A DNA stretch of 64,000 nucleotides from 2-02-FULL-66-14 sp964638135 (lineage in GTDB: Bacteria > Pseudomonadota > Gammaproteobacteria > Burkholderiales > SG8-39): the NCBI GenBank assembly GCA_964638135.1, contig CAZXAR010000001.1:1-64000 (forward strand), in the 5' to 3' direction. How positions within the stretch are numbered: position 1 is the stretch's first letter; the number at the start of each line of letters is the position of its first letter. The position numbers were made by a program, and so were the translations under genes. The notes below the pieces were generated by a model. The model was not told the origin of the DNA and did no database searches. It saw nothing but the letters and a program-made list of their open reading frames with translations. Positions 41,235-51,058 of the stretch are shown here, piece after piece.

Positions 41235-41876
41235 ATGGACAAATTCGTCACCCTGACCGGGCTGGTCGCGCCGCTGGATCGCGCGAACGTCGACACCGAC
41301 CAGATCATTCCGAAGCAGTTCCTGAAGTCGATCCACCGCACCGGATTCGGCCCGAACCTGTTCGACGCCTGGCGCTATCTCGACCATGGCGAGCCGGGCA
41401 TGGACCCGGCGAAGCGCGCCAGGAATCCGGAATTCGTGCTCAACCAGCCGTGCTACGCGGGGGCGACGATCCTGCTGGCGCGCAAGAATTTCGGCTGTGG
41501 CAGTTCCCGCGAGCATGCCGCCTGGGCGCTGCTCGACTACGGCTTTCGCTGCGTCGTTGCGCCCTCGTTCGCCGATATCTTCTACAGCAACTGCACCAAG
41601 AACGGCCTGCTTCCCGTGGTGCTTGCCGAAGCGGAGGTCGACGCGCTGATGCACGACTGCGCCGCCTTCCCAGGGTTCCGTCTGCGGGTGGACCTTGCGG
41701 CACAGTCCGTATCGACGCAGAACGGCGCGAAGGCGATGCGCTTCGAGATCGACCCGTTCCGCAAGTATTGCCTTCTGAACGGGCTCGACGAAATCGGCTT
41801 GACCCTGCGGCACGCTGGAAAGATCCGCGGCTTCGAAGAGCGGCGCCGCACGCAGTATCCCTGGCTCTTCCGGTGA
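41235..41876 (+). CDS. leuD: 3-isopropylmalate dehydratase small subunit
   Basis: A 213-residue swivelling-domain subunit that pairs with LeuC. Signatures are DRANVDTDQIIPKQFLKSI near residues 14-32, ARKNFGCGSSREHAAWALLD near 78-97, and DIFYSNCTKNGLLPVVL. It begins 4 bases after leuC and ends 4 bases before leuB, in one operon. Confidence 0.98.
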   Translation: MDKFVTLTGLVAPLDRANVDTDQIIPKQFLKSIHRTGFGPNLFDAWRYLDHGEPGMDPAKRARNPEFVLNQPCYAGATILLARKNFGCGSSREHAAWALLDYGFRCVVAPSFADIFYSNCTKNGLLPVVLAEAEVDALMHDCAAFPGFRLRVDLAAQSVSTQNGAKAMRFEIDPFRKYCLLNGLDEIGLTLRHAGKIRGFEERRRTQYPWLFR

Positions 41877-41880
41877 CGGC

Positions 41881-42936
41881 ATGAAGGTCGCGGTATTGCC
41901 GGGCGATGGCATCGGCCCGGAGGTCGTCGCGCAGGCGCTCAAGGTGCTGGGGCGGCTCGCTTTGCCGCTCGAGCTGGCGGAAGCCCCGGTGGGCGGGGTC
42001 GGGGTGGACGCTGCCGGCGACCCGCTTCCCGCGGCAACGCTCGCGCTCGCGAAGCAGGCCGATGCGATACTTTTCGGCGCCGTCGGAGACCCTCGATACG
42101 ATGCATTGCCACGCGCGCAGCGTCCTGAACAGGCGATTCTCGGCCTGCGGAAAGCGCTCGCGCTGTTCGCCAATCTGCGGCCGGCGATCGTGCATGCCGA
42201 GCTCGCCGGCGCGTCGACGCTCAGGCCGGAGGTGGTGGCCGGGCTCGATCTCCTCATCGTTCGTGAGCTCACCGGCGACATCTACTTCGGGCAGCCGAAG
42301 GGAATACGGCCTGCCGCGGCCGGCGGCCGCGAGGGCTTCGACACCATGCGCTATTCCGAGCACGAAGTGCGGCGCATCGCGAAAGTGGCGTTCGAGGCGG
42401 CGCGCAAGCGCGCGAGGCGGGTCTGTTCCGTGGACAAGGCGAACGTGCTCGAGACCTCGCAGCTGTGGCGCGAAGTGGTCAGCGCGGAGGCGAAAAACTA
42501 CGCGGACGTCGAGGTCTCGCACATGTACGTGGATAACTGCGCCATGCAACTGGTGCGAAACCCGAAGCAGTTCGACGTCATCGTGACCGGGAACATGTTC
42601 GGCGACATCCTCTCGGACGAAGCATCGATGCTCACCGGGTCGATTGGAATGCTGCCCTCGGCCTCCTTGGACGCTGACGCAAAGGGCCTCTACGAGCCGA
42701 TTCACGGCTCGGCCCCCGACATCGCGGGAAAGGACATTGCCAATCCCCTGGCCACGATCCTTTCGGCGGCAATGATGCTGCGCTATTCGCTCGGACGCCC
42801 CGGGGAGGCCGAGCGGATCGAGCGGGCGGTGCGCGCGGTGCTGCGCGATGGCTACCGAACCGCCGACCTATATACTGAGGGGACCCGAAGGACGGGTACC
42901 GAAGAGATGGGGAACGCGGTCGCGGACCGGTTGTGA
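41881..42936 (+). CDS. leuB: 3-isopropylmalate dehydrogenase
   Basis: A 351-residue NAD-dependent oxidative decarboxylase, the third step specific to leucine. Signatures: LPGDGIGPEVVAQALKVL near residues 5-22, LIVRELTGDIYFGQPKG, and VTGNMFGDILSDEASMLTGS with the metal-binding Asp residues, then EPIHGSAPDIAGKDIANP. Length is normal. It follows leuD by 4 bases and precedes asd by 15. Confidence 0.98.
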   Translation: MKVAVLPGDGIGPEVVAQALKVLGRLALPLELAEAPVGGVGVDAAGDPLPAATLALAKQADAILFGAVGDPRYDALPRAQRPEQAILGLRKALALFANLRPAIVHAELAGASTLRPEVVAGLDLLIVRELTGDIYFGQPKGIRPAAAGGREGFDTMRYSEHEVRRIAKVAFEAARKRARRVCSVDKANVLETSQLWREVVSAEAKNYADVEVSHMYVDNCAMQLVRNPKQFDVIVTGNMFGDILSDEASMLTGSIGMLPSASLDADAKGLYEPIHGSAPDIAGKDIANPLATILSAAMMLRYSLGRPGEAERIERAVRAVLRDGYRTADLYTEGTRRTGTEEMGNAVADRL

Positions 42937-42951
42937 GCTGAGAATGCAGCC

Positions 42952-44082
42952 ATGCTGAGGGTGGGCATCGTCGGTTGGCGGGGAATGGTGGGATCGGTTC
43001 TCGTGCACCGCATGCGCGAGGAGGGCGATTTCGACCACGTCGAGCCGGTGTTCTTTTCGACCTCGCAGGCGGGCGGCAGGGGCCCGGCAATCGGAGCGCA
43101 GACTGCCGCGGTGGGCAATGCGAACGATGTCGCGGCATTGCAGCGGCTGCCGGTAATCGTTTCCTGCCAGGGCGGCGAGTATACGAACGAGATCTACCCG
43201 AAACTGCGCCAGCAGGGCTGGAAGGGCTACTGGATCGACGCGGCGAGCGCCCTGCGCATGCAGGACGATGCGGTCATCATCCTGGATCCCGTCAATCTGA
43301 AACTCATCCAGGATTCGGTGGCGAAGGGCGGCCGGAACTTCATCGGCGGAAACTGCACTCTGACGCTGATGCTGATGGGTCTGGCAGGACTGTTCCAGAA
43401 CGACGCGGTCGAGTGGGTGACGTGCATGACCTATCAGGCCGCGTCCGGCGCCGGCGCCGCGAACATGAGGGAATTGGTGGCGCAGATGGCGCATCTCGGC
43501 GAGGCCGCAAGAGGAGTGCTCGCCGACCCGGCAGCGACCGCGCTCGACATCGACCGGCGCGTGACCGAAACGCTCCGCAGCGCGGCGCTGCCCAAGGAGG
43601 AGTTCGGACATCCGCTCGCCGCGAGCCTGCTGCCATGGATCGACAAGGACCTCGGCAACGGCCAGAGTCGCGAGGAATGGAAAGGTCAGGCCGAAACGAA
43701 CAAGATCCTCGGCCGGAGCGAGCGCCCGATTCCGGTGGACGGGATCTGCGTGCGCGTCGGCGCGATGCGATGCCACAGCCAGGCGCTGACGGTCAAGCTC
43801 AAGGCGGATATTCCGCTGGACGAGATCGCGGGCATGATCGCGGAAGCGAACGACTGGGTGAGAGTCGTGCCGAACCGGCGCGAAGAGACGCTCGCCGAAC
43901 TCACCCCGGCTGCGGTGAGTGGAAGACTGTCGGTGCCCGTAGGCAGGCTGCGCAAGATGACCATGGGTGGGGCCTATCTGGCCGCTTTCACCGTCGGTGA
44001 CCAACTGCTCTGGGGTGCTGCCGAGCCCCTGCGCCGCATGTTGCGGATCCTGCTTGACGCCGGAGTTCGCAACCCCTCCTGA
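42952..44082 (+). CDS. asd: Aspartate-semialdehyde dehydrogenase
   Basis: A 376-residue enzyme making aspartate semialdehyde for lysine, threonine, methionine and diaminopimelate. The NADP-binding start is VGIVGWRGMVGSVLVHRM, the catalytic Cys lies in FIGGNCTLTLMLM near residue 136, and the later active-site part has VDGICVRVGAMRCHSQALTV. This is the long proteobacterial form. leuB-asd-fimV is a common betaproteobacterial order. Confidence 0.98.
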   Translation: MLRVGIVGWRGMVGSVLVHRMREEGDFDHVEPVFFSTSQAGGRGPAIGAQTAAVGNANDVAALQRLPVIVSCQGGEYTNEIYPKLRQQGWKGYWIDAASALRMQDDAVIILDPVNLKLIQDSVAKGGRNFIGGNCTLTLMLMGLAGLFQNDAVEWVTCMTYQAASGAGAANMRELVAQMAHLGEAARGVLADPAATALDIDRRVTETLRSAALPKEEFGHPLAASLLPWIDKDLGNGQSREEWKGQAETNKILGRSERPIPVDGICVRVGAMRCHSQALTVKLKADIPLDEIAGMIAEANDWVRVVPNRREETLAELTPAAVSGRLSVPVGRLRKMTMGGAYLAAFTVGDQLLWGAAEPLRRMLRILLDAGVRNPS

Positions 44083-44144
44083 TGCCCGAAGGTTTCTTTT
44101 TCGCTGCCGGGCGAAAGCCGCGAAATTGGAGGAAATCCCTCAGC

Positions 44145-44173
44145 TTGCAGGGCTAATGCCATGATGTTATGGT
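44145..44173 (+). promoter_or_regulatory. Putative promoter of fimV
   Basis: TTGCAG at 44145-44150 and an extended -10 TGTTATGGT (TATGGT at 44168-44173) are spaced by 17 bases. The start would be near 44180, about 50 bases before the fimV ATG. Confidence 0.5.
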
Positions 44174-44229
44174 ACTCAGTCCGAGAAGAACGACTCAGGG
44201 TGGTGCCGATGCGTACTGGAGGCACGGGA

Positions 44230-46737
44230 ATGCGGCTCGTGTTGGCGGCATGCCTGCTGTTACCGCTGGTCGCGGGTGCCGCCGGACTCGGTCGGCTGAC
44301 GCTGCTCTCGGCCTTGGGCGAACCGCTACGCGCCGAAGTGGAAGTCGTGGCACTGCAGCCCGGCGAAGCCGATACGCTTTCGGCACGGCTCGCTTCACCC
44401 GACGCGTTCCGCCAGGCTGGCATCGAGTACAGCCCGACGTTGCTTTCGATTCGCGTGGCGCTCGAACGACGCGAGGGAAAGCCGCTGGTGCGGCTGAGTT
44501 CGGTGCAGCCGGTGAACGACCCCTTCCTCGATCTGCTCCTGGAACTGCAGTGGGCGACCGGTCGTCTGGTGCGCGAGTACACGGTGCTTCTCGATCCGCC
44601 GGATTTTCGCGCGCGAGCCCCCCTCGCGGCCGCGCCCGCGCAGGTGCAGCCGCCGGTGCCCGCGCCGGCCCCGGCGGCGCCGGTTGAGGCTCGCCCGCTT
44701 CCCTCTGAGGCCGGGGTTTCGCGTACCTACGAGGTCAAGAAAGGGGACACGCTCGGCAGGATCGCGCGCGAAAACAAACTCGAAGGCGTCAGCTTTCATC
44801 AGATGCTGATCGCGCTCTACCGCGCCAACCCCGAAGCTTTCATCCGCAAGAACGTCAATCTGGTGCGCGCGGGCCGGATCCTGAAGATCCCGGATCGCGA
44901 GGCGGCGGCCGCGGTTTCCAATACCGAGGCCAATCGCATCGTGACGACGCACCACGCGGAATTCGCCGAATACCGCGCGAAGCTCGCCGCGGCAGTCGCG
45001 GCCAAGCCGGCGAGCACCGTCCCGGGGCAACGCGAAGTTGCGGGACGCATCACGGCCAAGCCGGAAGCGCCGGAGGCTCGCGCGCCGAAGGACCAGCTCA
45101 AGCTGTCGAAAGCGGATGTGGCAAAACCGTCCTCGCCTGTGGCGCGTGCCGCGCGCGAGGATGACAAGGTTGCCGAGAGGCGCGCCTTGCAGGAAGCGCA
45201 GTCGCGCGTCGCCGACCTGGAGAAGAACGTCTCCGACCTGCAGAAGCTGCTCGAAATGAAGAACAAGCAGCTCGCGCAGCTCGAGCAGAAAGCGACCGTG
45301 GCGCCCGCCGCAGCGCCGGCCCCAGCGACCAAGGAGGCGGCAAAGGCGCCTGAGCCGCCCAAACCGGCGGTCGAGCCGGCCAAGCCCGCGGCGGAGCCGG
45401 CCAAGCCCGTGCCCGAGGCGGCAAAGCCCGCCGTGGCGCCGAAACCGGCGCCCGCAGTCGCAAAGGCCCCCGCCGCGGAAAAACCCAAGCCCAAGCCTGC
45501 CCCGCCGCCTCCGCCGGAGCCAAGCCTGGTCGACGAGTTTCTCGATAATCCGCTTGCGTTGGGAGGGCTTGGCGGCGTGATCGTGCTGCTCGCCGGGTAC
45601 GGCGCATGGGCCTGGCGCCGCAAGAAGGCGGCGGCACAAACGAGTTTCCAAGAGAGCATGCTGGGTTCGTCGTCGGGCCGTGCGGCACCCGCGGCCCCCG
45701 TGCCGGCTGCCCAGACTGCCGCGGCAGCGGCGATTCCGGCCGCCATTGCAGCGGCTCAGCGGGCGGCCCCGGCGGCGGGTGAGGAGGTCGATCCGATCGC
45801 CGAAGCCGATGTTTATCTCGCCTATGGGCGCGACGCGCAGGCCGAGGAGATCCTGAAGGACGCTCTTGCGAGTTCGCCGAACCGGGTCGCACTGCATCTT
45901 AAGCTGCTTGAAATATTCGCCCACCGACAGGACAAGAACGGTTTCGAGAAGACCGCGCTCAAGGTTAAGGACCTGACGCAAGCCGCGGGGGCGGAATGGG
46001 CAAAGGCGAGGACCCTCGGGCATTCGATCGATCCGGAAAACCAGTTGTACGGCGTGCGAGGCGGCGCGGAAGAGGGCAGGCCGCCGGCAGCCGAAGTGGC
46101 GGCGGCAGGAGCGGCCGCGGCAGCGCCGACGCTCGATTTTGATGTGGGGGCCGCAGCGCCGGGAGCAGCAGAGACATCGGCGGGAACACCCGCGGCGGTT
46201 TCGCTCGACTTCGACATTGGCGCAATCGCCCCCGCGGAAGAAAAGAAGGCGTTCGCGCCCGGGGACACGGTCGTTCTCGGGCCAGGCGCCGTGCCTGCGG
46301 CAGCCGAGTCGCCGGCCGCACCGCCTGCAGAGGCTGCGCAAAGCGCCGCCGGCCTGGACTTTGATATCAGTGCGCTGCAACCGCCTGCACCGGCCGCCGC
46401 GCCGCCGCCCGCTGCGCCCGCGAAGGAAGAGAGCACAGGGTCGCTCGATTTCGATCTCGACCTCGATCTGGGCGGAGAAAAACCCGCGCAGAAAAGTGCG
46501 CCTCCGCCGCCCGATTTTTCCACCGTCAGTCTCGATCTCGGAGCGGCAGGCGCAGTGACGCCGGCGACGAGTTCAGATCCCAGGTGGCAGGAAGTCGCCA
46601 CCAAGCTTGATCTGGCGAAGGAGTATCAGCGCATGGGCGACACGGACGGCGCGCGCGAGCTGCTCAATGAAGTGGCCACGCAGGGCGATACGGCGCAGCA
46701 GGCCCAGGCAAAGCAGATGCTTGCCGCACTGACCTAG
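44230..46737 (+). CDS. fimV: FimV/HubP-family polar organiser protein
   Basis: An 835-residue inner-membrane protein needed for polar pili and twitching in relatives. The order is: signal peptide (MRLVLAACLLLPLVAGAAG), FimV N-terminal domain (LLSALGEPLRAEVEVVAL), a LysM peptidoglycan-binding domain near residues 165-220 (TYEVKKGDTLGRIARENKL), a coiled coil near 320-355, a Pro/Ala/Lys-rich stretch, one membrane helix near 441-462, then acidic repeats of the type LDFDIG in the cytoplasm and the C-terminal FimV domain (YQRMGDTDGARELLNEVA). The ATG at 44230 has GGAGG 7 bases upstream; an in-frame ATG at 44161 would precede the predicted transcription start. Confidence 0.95.
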   Translation: MRLVLAACLLLPLVAGAAGLGRLTLLSALGEPLRAEVEVVALQPGEADTLSARLASPDAFRQAGIEYSPTLLSIRVALERREGKPLVRLSSVQPVNDPFLDLLLELQWATGRLVREYTVLLDPPDFRARAPLAAAPAQVQPPVPAPAPAAPVEARPLPSEAGVSRTYEVKKGDTLGRIARENKLEGVSFHQMLIALYRANPEAFIRKNVNLVRAGRILKIPDREAAAAVSNTEANRIVTTHHAEFAEYRAKLAAAVAAKPASTVPGQREVAGRITAKPEAPEARAPKDQLKLSKADVAKPSSPVARAAREDDKVAERRALQEAQSRVADLEKNVSDLQKLLEMKNKQLAQLEQKATVAPAAAPAPATKEAAKAPEPPKPAVEPAKPAAEPAKPVPEAAKPAVAPKPAPAVAKAPAAEKPKPKPAPPPPPEPSLVDEFLDNPLALGGLGGVIVLLAGYGAWAWRRKKAAAQTSFQESMLGSSSGRAAPAAPVPAAQTAAAAAIPAAIAAAQRAAPAAGEEVDPIAEADVYLAYGRDAQAEEILKDALASSPNRVALHLKLLEIFAHRQDKNGFEKTALKVKDLTQAAGAEWAKARTLGHSIDPENQLYGVRGGAEEGRPPAAEVAAAGAAAAAPTLDFDVGAAAPGAAETSAGTPAAVSLDFDIGAIAPAEEKKAFAPGDTVVLGPGAVPAAAESPAAPPAEAAQSAAGLDFDISALQPPAPAAAPPPAAPAKEESTGSLDFDLDLDLGGEKPAQKSAPPPPDFSTVSLDLGAAGAVTPATSSDPRWQEVATKLDLAKEYQRMGDTDGARELLNEVATQGDTAQQAQAKQMLAALT

Positions 46738-46763
46738 CTGCGGAACCGGCCGAGGGACAGAAG

Positions 46764-46798
46764 AGCCGCGGCGCGCAGGCGACCGCGGCTTTTGTTTT
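46764..46798 (+). terminator. Intrinsic terminator between fimV and truA
   Basis: An 8-bp perfect stem AGCCGCGG / CCGCGGCT with an 11-base loop is followed by TTTGTTTT. The T-tract ends only 3 bases before the truA ATG. Confidence 0.75.
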
Positions 46799-46800
46799 CC

Positions 46801-47592
46801 ATGCGCATTGCACTGGGACTCGAATACGACGGCAGCCGCTTTCTGGGCTGGCAGACGCAGCCCGAGGGCGGCACGGTGCAGGACGCGCTGCAAGCGGCGC
46901 TCGCCGCGATTTCCGGAAACCCCGTCTCGGTTACCTGCGCGGGCCGCACCGATCGCGGCGTGCATGCGCGCGAACAGGTGGTGCATTTCGATACCGAGGC
47001 CACACGTCCGGATACCGCATGGGTGCGCGGGGTAAACGCGTTCCTGCCCGAATGCGCGGCCGTGCGCTGGGCGTTCCGGGTACCTTCGGACTTCCACGCG
47101 CGCTATGACGCGATCTCCCGCGCCTACCGGTATGTGCTCCTGAACCGGGGCGTACGGCCGGCGCTTGGTGCGCCCTACGTCGGCTGGGTGCACGCGCCGC
47201 TCGAGGTAGAGCCGATGCGCGATGCGGCACGGTTTCTCATCGGCGAACACGATTTCTCGGCGTTCCGCTCCGCCGAGTGCCAGGCGAGGACACCGGTGCG
47301 AACGTTGCACGAGCTTTCGATTGCGCGCCAGGGCGAGCGCATCGATTTCGTGCTGCGGGCGAACGCCTACCTGCATCACATGGTGCGCAATATCGTCGGC
47401 ACGCTGGTCCAGGTGGGCAAGGGCGCCCGGCCGCCCGCCTGGGTGCAGGAAGTGCTTGCCGCGCGCAAGCGTGCGCTCGCCGCGCCGACATTCCCTGCGC
47501 AGGGGCTGTACCTCGAATCGGTGATCTATGCGCCGTCCTGGAACCTGCCGCGAATCGAGCCGGCGCGACTCTCGATCCCTGCGGAAGCATGA
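46801..47592 (+). CDS. truA: tRNA pseudouridine(38-40) synthase
   Basis: A 263-residue TruA. The catalytic Asp is in CAGRTDRGVHAREQVVHF near residue 52; other marks are ALGLEYDGSRFLGWQTQPEG, FHARYDAISRAYRYVLLN and YLHHMVRNIVGTLVQVGKG. The ATG has no ribosome site and lies right after a terminator, so its expression may need read-through or another mechanism. The stop overlaps the trpF ATG (ATGA). Confidence 0.96.
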   Translation: MRIALGLEYDGSRFLGWQTQPEGGTVQDALQAALAAISGNPVSVTCAGRTDRGVHAREQVVHFDTEATRPDTAWVRGVNAFLPECAAVRWAFRVPSDFHARYDAISRAYRYVLLNRGVRPALGAPYVGWVHAPLEVEPMRDAARFLIGEHDFSAFRSAECQARTPVRTLHELSIARQGERIDFVLRANAYLHHMVRNIVGTLVQVGKGARPPAWVQEVLAARKRALAAPTFPAQGLYLESVIYAPSWNLPRIEPARLSIPAEA

Positions 47593-48209
47593 GGACGCGG
47601 GTCAAGATCTGCGGCATCACGCGGGCCGAGGACCTGCTGGCGGCGGCGGAGGCGGGCGCGGACGCCTTCGGCTTGGTCTTCTATCGGCCCAGTCCGCGCT
47701 GTCTCACGCTGGAAAGCGCGCGCGCGCTGCGCCGCTCGGCGCCGGCGTTTCTCACCTCGGTGGCGCTGTTCGTCAATCCGGATGAAGAAGAGGTGCGCCG
47801 CGTGCTCGACGCGGTGCGGCCCGACCTGCTGCAATTCCATGGCGAGGAATCGCCCGGATTCTGCCGCGCGTTCGGAGTGCCGTATGTCAAGGCTTGCAGG
47901 GTGAGGAAAGGGGTCGATTTGCTAGAATACTGGCAGCCGTTTTCCGATGCCTGCGCCTGGCTCGCGGATGCGTGGGTGGACGAATACGGCGGCGTCGGCA
48001 AGGGCTTCGACTGGTCGCTGGTGCCTGCCGAGCACGCAAGGCCGATCATTCTTTCCGGAGGCCTGGAGGCGGGGAATGTCGGCGGTGCCATTCGCCGGGT
48101 CCGGCCTTGGGGCGTGGACGTCTCGAGCGGTGTCGAATCCGCGAAAGGCATCAAGGACGCGGCGAAGATCGCCGCATTCGTCGCCGAGGTCAGAAATGCA
48201 GATGCTTGA
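47589..48209 (+). CDS. trpF: Phosphoribosylanthranilate isomerase
   Basis: A 206-residue TIM-barrel enzyme of tryptophan synthesis. Marks: VKICGITRAEDLLAAAEAGA near residues 5-24 with the catalytic Cys at 8, FVNPDEEEV, LLQFHGEESPGFCR, and ILSGGLEAGNVGGAIRRV. trpF-trpB-trpA sits apart from trpE/D/C, as is usual in Betaproteobacteria. It overlaps truA by 4 bases and trpB by 14. Confidence 0.97.
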   Translation: MRTRVKICGITRAEDLLAAAEAGADAFGLVFYRPSPRCLTLESARALRRSAPAFLTSVALFVNPDEEEVRRVLDAVRPDLLQFHGEESPGFCRAFGVPYVKACRVRKGVDLLEYWQPFSDACAWLADAWVDEYGGVGKGFDWSLVPAEHARPIILSGGLEAGNVGGAIRRVRPWGVDVSSGVESAKGIKDAAKIAAFVAEVRNADA

Positions 48210-49395
48210 CCTGCCCGACTCACGCGGGCATTTCGGTCCCTATGGTGGCGCATTCGTCCCCGAGACGCTGACGCACGCGCTGGAAGAATTGCGCGACGCC
48301 TACGCGCGGTGTCGCAACGACCCGGAATTCGTCGCCGCGTTCCGCTACGAACTGAAGCATTACGTCGGGCGGCCGAGCCCGGTCTACCATGCCCGACGCT
48401 GGTCCCAACGACTCGGCGGCGCGCAGATCTATCTGAAGCGGGAGGACCTCAACCATACCGGAGCGCACAAGATCAACAACACCGTGGGCCAGGCCCTCCT
48501 CGCGCGCCGCATGGGCAAGCGGCGCGTGATCGCCGAGACCGGTGCCGGCCAGCATGGCGTGGCGAGCGCCACCGTTGCCGCGCGCTACGCCATGGAGTGC
48601 GTCGTGTACATGGGTGCCGAGGACATCAAGCGGCAATCGGCGAACGTCTACCGCATGAAGCTGCTCGGCGCCACGGTCGTGCCGGTCGAGTCCGGTTCGC
48701 GCACCCTCAAGGATGCGCTCAACGAAGCGATGCGCGACTGGGTGACGAACGTCGAGAACACCTTCTACATCATCGGCACCGTCGCGGGACCGCATCCCTA
48801 CCCGATGATGGTGCGCGACTTTCAGTGCGTGATCGGCGAGGAGTGCAAGCTCCAGATGCCGGAGGTCGCCGGCCGGCAGCCCGACGCCGTGATCGCGTGC
48901 GTCGGCGGCGGATCGAATGCGATGGGGATCTTTCATCCCTATCTGGCCGAGACGAAGATCCGCCTGATCGGAGTCGAGGCCGCGGGCGAAGGGCTCGCCA
49001 CGGGGCGGCACGCCGCGTCGCTGTGCGCCGGCAGACCCGGGGTGCTGCACGGCAATCGCACGTATCTGCTGCAGGACGCGAACGGCCAGATCATGGAGAC
49101 CCACTCGGTATCGGCGGGACTCGATTACCCCGGGGTCGGACCCGAGCACGCCTGGCTCAAGGACTGCGGCCGGGCGGAGTATGTTGCGATCACCGACGAC
49201 GAGGCGCTGAAGGCGTTTCATGACCTGTGCCGCCTCGAGGGCATCCTCCCTGCGCTCGAATCGGCGCATGCGCTTGCCTATGCGGCAAAGCTTGCGCCGA
49301 CGCTGCCGACCGATGGCGTGCTGCTGGTCAATCTCTCCGGGCGCGGCGACAAGGACATGGACACGGTCGCCGCGCGATCGGGTATCCGGTTCTGA
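48196..49395 (+). CDS. trpB: Tryptophan synthase beta chain
   Basis: A 399-residue PLP enzyme joining indole and serine. The PLP lysine is in LNHTGAHKINNTVGQALLAR near residue 93; the phosphate loop is CVGGGSNAMGIF; ETGAGQHGVASATVAA is intact. A second in-frame ATG lies 6 bases downstream of the chosen start. Its stop forms TGATG with the trpA start. Confidence 0.98.
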   Translation: MQMLDLPDSRGHFGPYGGAFVPETLTHALEELRDAYARCRNDPEFVAAFRYELKHYVGRPSPVYHARRWSQRLGGAQIYLKREDLNHTGAHKINNTVGQALLARRMGKRRVIAETGAGQHGVASATVAARYAMECVVYMGAEDIKRQSANVYRMKLLGATVVPVESGSRTLKDALNEAMRDWVTNVENTFYIIGTVAGPHPYPMMVRDFQCVIGEECKLQMPEVAGRQPDAVIACVGGGSNAMGIFHPYLAETKIRLIGVEAAGEGLATGRHAASLCAGRPGVLHGNRTYLLQDANGQIMETHSVSAGLDYPGVGPEHAWLKDCGRAEYVAITDDEALKAFHDLCRLEGILPALESAHALAYAAKLAPTLPTDGVLLVNLSGRGDKDMDTVAARSGIRF

Positions 49396-50188
49396 TGTCA
49401 CGAATTGCGGCAAGGTTTGCGGCGTCGGCGGCGAAAAATCGCAAGCTGCTGATTCCCTACATCACCGCCGGCGATCCCGATCCGTCCCTCACGGTGCGCC
49501 TGATGCTTGCATTGAGCGAATCCGGGGCGGACATCCTGGAGCTGGGCGTGCCGTTCTCGGATCCGATGGCCGACGGCCCGGTTCTCCAGCGTTCCTCCGA
49601 GCGCGCGCTCGCGAGAGGCATGTCGCTCGGCGCAGTGCTCGCCATCGTGCGCGATTTCCGCAGCGCAAACGGCGACACGCCGGTCGTGCTGATGGGGTAT
49701 GCCAACCCGATCGAGGCGATGGGTCCGGAGCCGTTCCTTGCCGCCGCCGCGCAGGCGGGCGTCGACGGCGTGATCGTGGTGGACTCTCCACCCGAGGAAT
49801 GCGCGTCCTTCGCCGAGCTTGCGCGAAGCCGCGGCATCGATCCGATCTTTCTGCTTGCCCCGACCTCGACCGAGCGGCGCATCCGGGAAGTGGCGCGCGT
49901 CGGAAGCGGGTACCTGTACTACGTATCGCTCAAGGGAGTGACCGGCGCTGCCCATCTGGACGTTGCCGAGGTTGCGTCGAGGATTCCGAGAATCCGCGCC
50001 CTGACCAAGCTTCCGATCGGGGTCGGTTTTGGAATCCGCGATGCCGAAACCGCCCGCGGGGTCGCGCAGGCCGCCGACGCGGTGGTGATCGGCAGCCGGA
50101 TCGTCCAGGAGATCGAGGCGGCCGGTCCCGAGCACGCGGTAGCGCGCGTGCAGGCGCTCATCCGGCCGATTCGCGCGGCGCTCGACGC

Positions 50189-50192
<4 letters not shown>
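49395..50192 (+). CDS. trpA: Tryptophan synthase alpha chain
   Basis: A 265-residue TIM-barrel subunit releasing indole from indole-glycerol phosphate. The catalytic Glu is in ADILELGVPFSDPMADGPVL near residue 49 and the Asp is in DGVIVVDSPPEE; GVGFGIRD is intact. The start overlaps the trpB stop, and the stop overlaps the accD ATG. Confidence 0.98.

Positions 50193-51054
<862 letters not shown>

Positions 51055-51058
<4 letters not shown>

Noticed and set aside
44161..44229. Upstream ATG (44161) as fimV start
   Set aside because: It lies before the predicted transcription start and lacks a ribosome site, whereas ATG 44230 has GGAGG at 7 bases and a clean signal peptide.
46741..47000. Trp leader peptide / classical trp attenuator before trpF
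   Set aside because: No short ORF with consecutive Trp codons is present; the hairpin lies before truA, not trp genes.
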